This document shows positions 14,197-20,429 of a stretch of DNA of 20,429 nt, piece by piece. Every line of letters starts with the position of its first letter. Position 1 is the first letter of the stretch. The notes beneath the pieces were generated by a model. That model saw only the letters and a program-made list of their open reading frames with translations. It searched no databases and was not told where the DNA came from. The stretch is taken from the NCBI GenBank assembly GCA_021798435.1, contig JAJZGN010000011.1:1-20429 (forward strand), read 5' to 3'. The translations under genes were made by a program, and so were the position numbers. Source of the DNA: a bacterium (GTDB lineage Bacteria > Chloroflexota > Dormibacteria > Aeolococcales > Bog-877).

Positions 14197-15441
14197 TCAC
14201 CGCGCCAGCGCCACGATGGAAAGGGCTGCGGCGAGGCCCAGCGGCCCGGCCAACCATCCGGCGGCCCAGAAGTCCCTGGAGCGCACGGAAGCTTCGCCGC
14301 CGCCAGGGGCGAGGATTATCAAGGTGGAGAGGGAACCGCTGGGGGCCAGATTGGCCCCCAGGTCGGCACCCGCGATGAGCGGGACACCGAGCCGGCGGAG
14401 CTCCCCCACGGCCCCCAGCCCGGCCATGCCCAGGAAGGCCGCCGGAAGGTTGTTGGCCATGGCACTCGCGCCCGCGGTCGCCAACCCCACTCTGACCTGC
14501 GCCCCGAAGCCCCCGGCGCCCACCAGCTGGTGGGCCAGCTCGGCGAGCGGCCCGGCTGACTCCAGCCCCGCACCGAGGACGGCGAGCCCGGCCACCAGAG
14601 GGAGCAGCGACCACCTGCCGGCCAGGACGGCCCGCAGGGGTGACACCCCACCCCTGGCCCACCCGATCAGCACTGCCACCGCCCCCCCGACGAACGTCGG
14701 GGGCCCCAGCGGCAGCCCGATGCCCCCAATCCAGAGGTCCACCGCAAGCAGGACCCCCAGGACCGCGCCGAGGGCGACCAGCTTGCCCGGGTCTCTCGCC
14801 GAACCTGGGACCGCAGTGCCTGAGGCCCGGGCAGGCAGGCGCCGGGTGAGCAACCAGCTCAGCGCCAGCCCGACGAGGGTCACCGCGAGCAGGGCGGCCG
14901 GGGTGACCTGAAGCAGGTAGGAGGAGAGCGGGATATGATCCCGCTCGAGAACCAACAGGTTCACCGGGTTGCTGACCGGGAGGATCAGGGAGGCGGCGTT
15001 GGCCATGACCGCGATCCCGACCACGAACCGGACCGAGGAGAGCCCGCGCCCGGCCGCCCGCCGGGCGACGATGGGCGCCACCAGAAGGGCGGCGGCGTCG
15101 TTGGAGAAGAGTGCCGTGACCGCGGCGGTGACCACCAGGGACCCCACCATGAGTCGACGGGGGCTGGTGCCCGACCACCCCTCCACGCGGTCCAGCAGCC
15201 ACTCGGTGGCCCCGGCCTCGGCCAGCGCCACCGTGAGGAGCACCAGCCCGGCGAAGAACAGGAGCACCTCCCAGGTGCCCCCCACCGCGGCGAGAGCCGC
15301 GGAGACCGGCACCAGCCCGGTCGCCAGGGCGACGGCGGCACCGCCCCCCGCCCACCACCCGCCACCGAGGCCGAGAGGGCGTACCAGGGTGGCCACGCAC
15401 ACCCCGGCAAAGATGGCGCCCAGCATCACAACGCTTAACAT
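14197..15441 (-). CDS. ArsB/NhaD-type (ion transporter superfamily) membrane transporter
   Basis: A 414-residue very hydrophobic protein with about 10-12 membrane segments in two halves. Each half has a short conserved re-entrant-type motif: LFSNDAAALLVAPIVARRAAG (111-131) and SNPVNLLV (157-164) in the first half, and MANNLPAAFLGM (328-339) and GADLGANLAPSGSLSTLI (358-375) in the second. These motifs are those of the ArsB arsenite pump, NhaD and related anion/cation carriers. The substrate is not certain: no arsR, arsC or arsA gene is nearby. I used ATG 15441, though no ribosome binding site is visible. A divergent MerR-family gene starts about 57 nt away and probably controls it; an inverted repeat spans this start. 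Confidence 0.82.
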   Translation of the reverse strand: MLSVVMLGAIFAGVCVATLVRPLGLGGGWWAGGGAAVALATGLVPVSAALAAVGGTWEVLLFFAGLVLLTVALAEAGATEWLLDRVEGWSGTSPRRLMVGSLVVTAAVTALFSNDAAALLVAPIVARRAAGRGLSSVRFVVGIAVMANAASLILPVSNPVNLLVLERDHIPLSSYLLQVTPAALLAVTLVGLALSWLLTRRLPARASGTAVPGSARDPGKLVALGAVLGVLLAVDLWIGGIGLPLGPPTFVGGAVAVLIGWARGGVSPLRAVLAGRWSLLPLVAGLAVLGAGLESAGPLAELAHQLVGAGGFGAQVRVGLATAGASAMANNLPAAFLGMAGLGAVGELRRLGVPLIAGADLGANLAPSGSLSTLIILAPGGGEASVRSRDFWAAGWLAGPLGLAAALSIVALAR

Positions 15442-15448
15442 AGTTGTG
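15427..15448. promoter_or_regulatory. Inverted repeat over the transporter start, candidate MerR site
   Basis: CACAAC (15427-15432) and GTTGTG (15443-15448) form perfect 6-bp arms with a 10-nt spacer. The repeat overlaps the ATG of the transporter gene and lies about 50 nt before the divergent MerR-family gene. MerR proteins bind short dyads between promoter elements, so a regulatory role is plausible. TATCCT on the minus strand (15451-15456 area) is the only -10-like sequence for the transporter gene. Confidence 0.35.
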
Positions 15449-15498
15449 GAAAGGATAGCGCATTAGCAAACGCGTCATGGAGCCGTGCCTTGCCATCT

Positions 15499-15948
15499 AT
15501 GCGTCAGGGTGTTGACCGCGACGACCAGGACCCGCAGCGGCTGATCGCCGACGCCAGCCGAGAAATCGGCGTCAGCGCGCGAGTCCTGCGCTACTGGGAG
15601 CAGCTTGGGGTGGTGCGCCCGTCCCGGGATCCGAGGGGCCGGCGCCACTTCAGTCGTCACGACCTCCTGGCCATGGCGCTCATCCAGGAGCTCCTGGGGT
15701 CCACCGGGGCCTCGATATCAGACCTGAGGCTACTCCGGGAGATGGCCGAGCGAGAGGTCGAGGCAGCGCTCCGCGACCCCCTCACCCGCCTGCGCTTGCT
15801 GTTTCAGCGTCAGGCGGCGGAGCCCCACTTCCACCGCCTCATCGCGGAGCGTCTCCCTCCTCCGCCGACCAGGGACCAGGGACCTCCGCTACCCCACCGC
15901 GGTGAGCCGCCGCTCCCGCCTCCCCCTGTCAGGCCCCCGGAGGGCTAG
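15499..15948 (+). CDS. MerR-family transcriptional regulator without cysteines
   Basis: A 149-residue protein if ATG 15499 is used; TTG 15490 would add three residues. Neither has a ribosome site. The MerR winged helix-turn-helix is clear: RLIADASREIGVSARVLRYW (14-33), EQLGVVRPSRDPRGRRHFSRHDL (34-56), then LIQELLGSTGASISDLRLLREM and a likely dimerisation helix (70-117). The last ~30 residues are Pro/Arg-rich and of low complexity (LPPPPTRDQGPP to PPPPVRPPEG). This tail is encoded where the gene overlaps mrfB on the other strand. The protein contains no cysteine, so it is not a classical thiol-based metal sensor such as MerR, ZntR or CueR. Its position suggests it controls the divergent transporter and itself. 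Confidence 0.8.
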   Translation: MRQGVDRDDQDPQRLIADASREIGVSARVLRYWEQLGVVRPSRDPRGRRHFSRHDLLAMALIQELLGSTGASISDLRLLREMAEREVEAALRDPLTRLRLLFQRQAAEPHFHRLIAERLPPPPTRDQGPPLPHRGEPPLPPPPVRPPEG

Positions 15949-17211
15949 CCAGGCCTGGTAGGACGCCCCTCCCGGGAGCCACGCCGCCCAGGGGCGGTCA
16001 ACACCCGGACCGGGCCGCTGCGGGAGGCCTCCCACCCTACCCTCAAGTCGCCAGATCCGCCGGGCGAAGCGCTGGTCCCACCCTACCGGTGTCTCGCGAA
16101 AGGCCCACTTCGCCAGCTCCAACGCGGACGCCGGGTCGGCCTGCCGGTGTTCGAGGTCCACGCACATCGCCTCGGCGGCCTCGGGGTCGTGCCACCTCTC
16201 CCAAATCGAAGTCCAGGCGGCGTAGGCCTCCGTCGGCCGGTTCTGCCGGCGCAGCAGCCGGGCCCGTCGGAGGGCGCCCGCCCGATCCAGTGGCGCTGGC
16301 GACAGCTCCTCGGCCCGGCGGTAGCTGACGTGCGCCTTCTCCAGATGTCCCCGGGCCTCGGCGAAACGCCCCAGGCTCAGCCAATCGGTGGGATCCGGAT
16401 CGTCCACCCCCAAGTGCCGGACCACGTGGTCCAGCAGGCGGAGGAGGGAGATCACGTCCTCGCGGTTGTGGCGCACCACGGCGGCCAGCGGCAAGGCATC
16501 GCCACTGCGGAGGAACTGCCAGAAGCGCTCGGGAGCTTCCCGGCCAGGGAGGTCGCCCTCCCGCTTCAAGTGCAGCAGCTCCACTTCGGCAGCCCTGAGG
16601 GTGCAGCGCTCCAGGCGATGCCGGAAGAGGCGCCGCACAACCGGGAGGAGATCAAGGTGGGGCGTCGCCGGCCAGGCCCGATCCACCCCGGACATCACCA
16701 TCCGGGAGCGGAGCAGGGGCAGATCGTAGCTGCCCCCGTTGTAGGTGACCAGCAGCTCCGCAGCCTTCAGCTGGTGGAGCGCCGCCTCCACCAGCCGTTC
16801 CTCCCCTCCGAGCTGCGGCAGAAGCCACTGCTCCAGGTGGAGGAGGGAGCCCTCCAGCCACCCCCAGCCGTACAGGAAGGGCACGGTCCCAGCTCCCCGC
16901 TGCAGGCCAGTGGTCTCGAGATCGAAGAGGAGCAGCCGGGCCCCTTCCGGAGGCACGGCGGCGGACACTGCTCCCAGCCGGGAGAACTCGAACGCCCCCG
17001 GGCTGAGCCCCAGTTCAGAGAGCTGGATGTCGTCCCGAAGGACGAATATCTCGCGCTCGTCATCCCAGGCGAAGCCGAGATCGCGGATTCCCACAGCCCC
17101 TTCTTCCGGCACCATCGTCGGATGAGGGCCGCGGCCGGGGCGACGGGGCTCCAGCGGCAACCGGCCGTCACCCTGCAGAGCGGCTAGCTTGAGTCGAAGT
17201 GGCTGGGTCAC
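15889..17211 (-). CDS. mrfB: MrfB/YprB-type 3'-5' DNA exonuclease with RNase H-like fold
   Basis: A 440-residue protein matching YprB/MrfB, the exonuclease that works with the MrfA helicase in Bacillus subtilis to repair mitomycin C lesions. The RNase H-like domain (about 85-265) carries the acidic metal-binding residues in LLFDLETTGLQRG (D97, E99), VTYNGGSYDLPLLRSR (N158, D163) and RHNREDVISLLRLL (H248, D252), as expected for a DEDD-type nuclease. The C-terminal part (about 275-400) is helical and TPR-like (WLSLGRFAEARGHLEKAHVSYRRAEEL). I chose GTG 17211 because it overlaps the mrfA stop as GTGA and has GGAGG 7 nt upstream inside mrfA. Its last 60 nt overlap the end of the MerR-family gene on the opposite strand. 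Confidence 0.9.
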   Translation of the reverse strand: MTQPLRLKLAALQGDGRLPLEPRRPGRGPHPTMVPEEGAVGIRDLGFAWDDEREIFVLRDDIQLSELGLSPGAFEFSRLGAVSAAVPPEGARLLLFDLETTGLQRGAGTVPFLYGWGWLEGSLLHLEQWLLPQLGGEERLVEAALHQLKAAELLVTYNGGSYDLPLLRSRMVMSGVDRAWPATPHLDLLPVVRRLFRHRLERCTLRAAEVELLHLKREGDLPGREAPERFWQFLRSGDALPLAAVVRHNREDVISLLRLLDHVVRHLGVDDPDPTDWLSLGRFAEARGHLEKAHVSYRRAEELSPAPLDRAGALRRARLLRRQNRPTEAYAAWTSIWERWHDPEAAEAMCVDLEHRQADPASALELAKWAFRETPVGWDQRFARRIWRLEGRVGGLPQRPGPGVDRPWAAWLPGGASYQAWLALRGPDRGRRERRLTAVG

Positions 17212-19661
17212 CACCCGGCCTCCTCCAGCAGCCGCAGGGTGAGCCCCTTGGCACCCTGCTCCAGACCGGCTATGGGGCCGACGCAGGCGGGACACCCACC
17301 GGCGCAGTCGCATTCCCTCAGCAGGCTGGTGGCGGCCTCCAGCAGCTCCTCATGCAGGTCGAAGAGTTTGGCGCTGAGCCCCACCCCCCCGGGATGGGAG
17401 TCGTAGATGAACACCGCAGCGCCATCGGATTCCGACGGCGGTTCCGCGGACTGCCCCCCCTGGCCGGGGCCCACCGTGAACTCCGCGGGAGCCGTCGCCC
17501 GGCGAGCCCCCGGGACGGACCCCAGCGCGGCGCGGACCTCGGTAACGACCCCGAGGTCCCGGTGGTCGCACATCGCCAAAAGGCAGGCGGCCTGGCCCAG
17601 GAGGTGGCCGAACCCCTCTATCCCCATCTCCAAGCCGGGCCAGGCCGGCCCGAGCCGCAGGGAGCACCAGTAAGCGTTGGTCTGCAGGTCGCGCTCCGGC
17701 ACCCGGATCGGTCCGGCCCCAACGGTCTCATGGGTGAGCAGCCGGATCTTGCGGTACATGGCCGCCAGCACGCTCACCCTCACCTCGCCATGCGACCTGG
17801 AGGTGGCCCGGCCAGGATCCATCAGGGGGCCCGCCATCCGCTCCAGCACCTGGAGTCCGACCCGCAGGTCGGCGTCGGTGTAGTAGTCGACGGAGACGGG
17901 GTGGACGTAGGCGCGGTGCTCCTCCCAGTCCAGCCTCTCGACGTGGTACTGACGGCCCTGGTGCATGTAGATGGCGTCGTCGTGGACCAGCATGGGCGCG
18001 GACCACTCGTCCAGCTCCCCCACCACCCGGGCCCCGGTCCCCGACTGCCCGAGAGAACTCCCCGAGCGCTGCCCCTGGGGCCCCTGAGATGGCCCGGCTG
18101 CCGCCCCCGAGGTGTCGATGATCACCACGTTGCTGCTGGAGGCGGTCCTGAGGCTGATCGCCTCGGCTGGGAAGGCGTCCGCCGTCCAATGCCAGCTGCC
18201 GCTTCCCAGGTGCACCAGCCCATCCTCCGCCAGCAGCTGGAGAAGGCCAGAGACGTCCGCGGTGCCAAAGGCCTCCCCGTCCCGCATCGGCAGCTCGAAA
18301 ACCGCCGCCTGAAGGTGTCCGGCGAGCACCAGCAGATTGTCCGGGTCGATCACCGCACGCTCCGGAGCACGGTCCAGGAGGTACTCCGGGTGGTGGGCGA
18401 TGAACTGGTCGAGCGGGCCGCCCCCGGTGATCAGCAGGTGGAGAGCGTCCGCGGCGCGGCGGCCGGCCCGCCCGAGCCGCTGCCAGCAGCTGGAGATGGT
18501 GCCGGGAAACCCCACCAGGACCGCCGCGTCCAGTTGACCGATGTCCACCCCGAGCTCCAAGGCGCTGGTGGCGACCACGCAGCGCACCGCTCCGGAGCGC
18601 AGGCCGGCTTCGATGGCACGCCGCTCCAGCGGAAGGTAGCCCCCACGATAGGCTCGCACCCGCGGCCCCGCGGCACCTGAGTCCGACGGGATCTCACTCC
18701 CCAGGTAGTTCACCAGGAGCTCCACTTGGAGGCGGGTCTGGCTGAAGACGATGGTCTGGGCACCCGACTCGACCAGCTTGGGCACCAGCCGGCGCGCCTC
18801 CAGGCTGGCGCTCCGGCGAATCCCCAGGCTCTGGTCCACCAGGGGCGGGTTCAGCACCACCAACCGGCGCCGAGGGGTGGGGGCCCCGCTCTGCGACACC
18901 AGGCGCACTGGACGGCCGAGGAGCTGGGCCGCCAGCTCGCCAGGGTTGGCAATGGTCGCCGAAGTGCACATGAATCGGGGGCTCGACCCGTAGAAGCTCG
19001 CGATCCGACCCAGGCGGCGCAGCACGTTGGCCACGTGACTGCCGAAGACCCCGCGGTAGGTGTGCAGCTCGTCGAGCACCACGTAGCGAAGCCCGGAGAA
19101 GAGCCGGACCCAACTGGTGTGGTTGGGCAGGATCCCGGTGTGCAGCATGTCGGGATTGGTCAGAACCACCTGTCCCGCCTGCCGCAAGGCCGCCCGCGCC
19201 CCCGGAGGGGTGTCGCCGTCGTAGGTGAAGGTTCGAAGGTCCATCCCCGCCGACTCCGACAGCGACCGGACCGCCTGGAACTGGTCCTGGGCCAGGGCCT
19301 TGGTCGGGTAGAGGAGGATGGAGGTGGCGTCAGGGTCCCGGGCCACAGCGTCCAGAACGGGAAGCAGGTAGCAGAGCGACTTGCCCGAGGCGGTGGGAGT
19401 GACTACCGCCACGTCTTCCCCGGCGAGGGCTGCCGCGACCGCCTCCGCCTGGTGGCTGTAGAGCTCGGTGATCCCCCGCGCGGTCAGCGCCTCCCGGATC
19501 GACTCATGGAGGGTCTGAGGGAACGGCTCGGAGCGCCCGGGCTGGGGAGGCAGCTCCCTGTCCAGGACGATCAGCTCCTGGATCCTGGGGTCGTCCAGGA
19601 CCGCATCCCAGATCTGAGGGATCGGCTCGGGGATCGCGGTCACCCGGTATCCGGCGCTCAT
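17208..19661 (-). CDS. mrfA: MrfA/YprA-type DEXH-box DNA helicase with MZB (DUF1998) zinc domain
   Basis: An 817-residue superfamily 2 helicase. Motifs in order: LYSHQAEAV (68-75), Walker A TPTASGKS (88-95), YPTKALAQDQ (118-127), LTNPDMLH (167-174), DELH (197-200), TSATIANP (233-240), VVATSALELGVDIGQLDAAV (motif V) and CWQRLGRAGRRA (motif VI). The C-terminal MZB/DUF1998 domain ends in a four-cysteine cluster C784-x-C786-x3-C790-x2-C793. MrfA unwinds DNA 3' to 5' and acts with MrfB in an excision pathway for mitomycin C damage that does not need UvrABC. A stretch near 505-535 rich in Gly, Ser and Gln looks like a disordered insertion. It starts at ATG 19661, which has no ribosome site but a good promoter placed for leaderless transcription. 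It is followed directly by mrfB. Confidence 0.95.
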   Translation of the reverse strand: MSAGYRVTAIPEPIPQIWDAVLDDPRIQELIVLDRELPPQPGRSEPFPQTLHESIREALTARGITELYSHQAEAVAAALAGEDVAVVTPTASGKSLCYLLPVLDAVARDPDATSILLYPTKALAQDQFQAVRSLSESAGMDLRTFTYDGDTPPGARAALRQAGQVVLTNPDMLHTGILPNHTSWVRLFSGLRYVVLDELHTYRGVFGSHVANVLRRLGRIASFYGSSPRFMCTSATIANPGELAAQLLGRPVRLVSQSGAPTPRRRLVVLNPPLVDQSLGIRRSASLEARRLVPKLVESGAQTIVFSQTRLQVELLVNYLGSEIPSDSGAAGPRVRAYRGGYLPLERRAIEAGLRSGAVRCVVATSALELGVDIGQLDAAVLVGFPGTISSCWQRLGRAGRRAADALHLLITGGGPLDQFIAHHPEYLLDRAPERAVIDPDNLLVLAGHLQAAVFELPMRDGEAFGTADVSGLLQLLAEDGLVHLGSGSWHWTADAFPAEAISLRTASSSNVVIIDTSGAAAGPSQGPQGQRSGSSLGQSGTGARVVGELDEWSAPMLVHDDAIYMHQGRQYHVERLDWEEHRAYVHPVSVDYYTDADLRVGLQVLERMAGPLMDPGRATSRSHGEVRVSVLAAMYRKIRLLTHETVGAGPIRVPERDLQTNAYWCSLRLGPAWPGLEMGIEGFGHLLGQAACLLAMCDHRDLGVVTEVRAALGSVPGARRATAPAEFTVGPGQGGQSAEPPSESDGAAVFIYDSHPGGVGLSAKLFDLHEELLEAATSLLRECDCAGGCPACVGPIAGLEQGAKGLTLRLLEEAGW
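17219..17223 (-). promoter_or_regulatory. Ribosome binding site of mrfB inside the end of mrfA
   Basis: GGAGG on the minus strand lies 7 nt before GTG 17211. Together with the GTGA overlap it shows translational coupling of mrfA and mrfB. Confidence 0.7.
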
Positions 19662-19667
19662 CGAACA

Positions 19668-19696
19668 AATGTACCACGACCCGCGGGGAACAACAA
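19668..19696 (-). promoter_or_regulatory. Promoter of mrfAB, probably leaderless
   Basis: On the minus strand TTGTTG (19691-19696), a 17-nt spacer and TACATT (19668-19673) form a good sigma-70-type promoter. Only 6 nt separate the -10 box from ATG 19661, so the transcript should begin at the start codon. No ribosome site is present. I see no obvious SOS-type operator in the gap. Confidence 0.6.
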
Positions 19697-19749
19697 CCGC
19701 ACGGGGGGATGAGGAGGGCGGTCAGCCGGCCCCGCTCAGCGCCCCCAGG

Positions 19750-20429
19750 TCAGCGGGTCGAGCGCAGCTCCAGGGCGAGGTCGGCGCGGTCGGTAATCAC
19801 CCCGGAGACCCTGGGGTCGTGGAGGAGTCGTCGGAGCTGGGTCGGCTGGTTCACAGTCCAGACCAGGACCTGGAGGCCGGAGTGGGCAGCTCCATCCAGC
19901 ACCCTGCGCCGGGCGCGGTGGCGCTCGATCACCAGATGGGTGGCTCCACAGGCGAGGGCCTGCCGGACCACGCCGGGGAGCGCTCGCCCACTGACCCCCA
20001 GGGCACCCCGTACCAGCCCGGTCGGGCACTCCGGCAGGACCCGGGCCAAGGTCTCGATCTCGGACTCGAGGAAGGAGCTCACCAGGATCTCGTGGGGTGA
20101 CGAGAGGCTCCTGATGACCCCAGCCACCTCTGCCGCCAGCCCGGGATCCTTCAGCTCCAGGTTGAGGCCGAGGCGGCCCCGCGCCAACTTCAGCGCAGTG
20201 CCCAATTCCACGGGCTCCGGTGTCCCCGTCGAGGTGGGTGTGGGACCCAAGGCTCCCCTGCTTCCGGGCTGGGGGTCGTGGGCCAGGACCAGGCGGCCGC
20301 TCGAATCTCGGCGGACGTCGACCTCCGCCGCGTCGGCGCCGGCGGCGATGGCCGCGGCGATCGACCGCAGGGTGTTCTCAGGTGCCGGGCCGACCAGGCC
20401 ACGGTGGGCCACCACCAGCGGCCCAGCTC
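19750..20429 (-). CDS. Glycerophosphodiester phosphodiesterase, start probably beyond the window
   Basis: A GDPD-family TIM-barrel enzyme, which hydrolyses glycerophosphodiesters to glycerol 3-phosphate and an alcohol. Numbered from the first visible in-frame start (GTG 20415), it has the catalytic and metal motifs VAHRG (2-6), APENTL (11-16), AAEVDVRRD with E31 and D33, LAHDP with H46, NLELKD with E87 and K89, and a C-terminal VWTVNQP and GVITDRADL. The frame is open to the right edge, and members of this family normally have several residues before AHRG, so the true start may lie outside. No signal peptide is visible. It lies 88 nt before mrfA on the same strand, but mrfA has its own promoter, so no functional link is implied. 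The segment around 50-70 (GSRGALGPTPTSTGTPEP) is low in complexity. Confidence 0.88.
   Translation of the reverse strand, partial: AGPLVVAHRGLVGPAPENTLRSIAAAIAAGADAAEVDVRRDSSGRLVLAHDPQPGSRGALGPTPTSTGTPEPVELGTALKLARGRLGLNLELKDPGLAAEVAGVIRSLSSPHEILVSSFLESEIETLARVLPECPTGLVRGALGVSGRALPGVVRQALACGATHLVIERHRARRRVLDGAAHSGLQVLVWTVNQPTQLRRLLHDPRVSGVITDRADLALELRSTR

Noticed and set aside
14087..15496. 469-codon minus-strand open frame
   Set aside because: It is a frame-shifted shadow of the ArsB-like transporter gene, made of Gly/Arg/Pro-rich sequence, and runs into the tRNA gene.
17199..18680. 493-codon open frame on the plus strand
   Set aside because: It lies antisense to mrfA, which has intact helicase motifs. 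Its product is Gly/His/Pro/Arg-rich and resembles no protein family; long shadows are usual at this G+C content.
1..20429. CRISPR arrays, insertion sequences, prophage or attachment sites
   Set aside because: No spaced direct repeats, transposase, integrase or phage genes were seen. The tRNA-Gly gene is intact with no repeat of its 3' end nearby that would mark an integration site.

Overview
This is a gene-dense, very GC-rich stretch of bacterial chromosome (roughly 70% G+C by eye). The gene content (PucR regulator, MrfAB repair pair, P1 peptidase, abundant GTG/TTG starts, several starts that look leaderless, and a secreted protein with a repeat ending in TYTI..AMAAGSPDSLADYTY..CTN) suggests a high-GC Terrabacteria lineage such as Actinomycetota, Dormibacterota or Chloroflexota. 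No marker in the window fixes the phylum. No phage, IS element, CRISPR array or plasmid function was seen.

Region 1 (1-998, minus): a secreted protein with a clear signal peptide. Its C-terminus runs off the left edge.

Region 2 (1251-9256, minus): six tightly packed genes, in transcription order APC-type permease, acetamidase/formamidase, P1-family (DmpA/BapA-like) aminopeptidase, methylmalonate-semialdehyde dehydrogenase, class III omega-aminotransferase, and PrpD 2-methylcitrate dehydratase. Junctions are 3 nt, 16-nt overlap, TTGA overlap, ATGA overlap and 5 nt, so this is almost certainly one operon. A divergent PucR-family regulator (9376-11007, plus) faces it across a 119-nt gap that contains a 7-bp-arm inverted repeat. 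A nucleoside phosphorylase (11057-11863) follows the regulator. Read as a pathway, the cluster imports an amide or peptide, releases a beta-amino acid, transaminates it, converts (methyl)malonate semialdehyde to acetyl/propionyl-CoA, and feeds propionyl-CoA to the methylcitrate route. This is the best candidate for an undescribed system, specifically 3-aminoisobutyrate or beta-alanine conjugate catabolism.

Region 3 (11864-14171): a leader with two mutually exclusive hairpins and a long 10-bp stem precedes a protein carrying only the RapZ C-terminal RNA-binding-type domain on an unfamiliar N-terminus without a P-loop. A gene-poor convergent gap follows (12837-13203). Then, on the minus strand, come an SDR-fold protein that has lost the catalytic Tyr and Lys, and a tRNA-Gly(GCC).

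Region 4 (14197-15948): an ArsB/NhaD-type membrane transporter divergent from a cysteine-free MerR-family regulator, with a short dyad over the transporter start.

Region 5 (15889-20429, minus): glycerophosphodiester phosphodiesterase (at the right edge), then the DNA-repair pair mrfA (DEXH helicase with MZB/DUF1998 zinc cluster) and mrfB (YprB-type exonuclease), coupled by a GTGA overlap. mrfB and the MerR gene overlap tail to tail by 60 nt.
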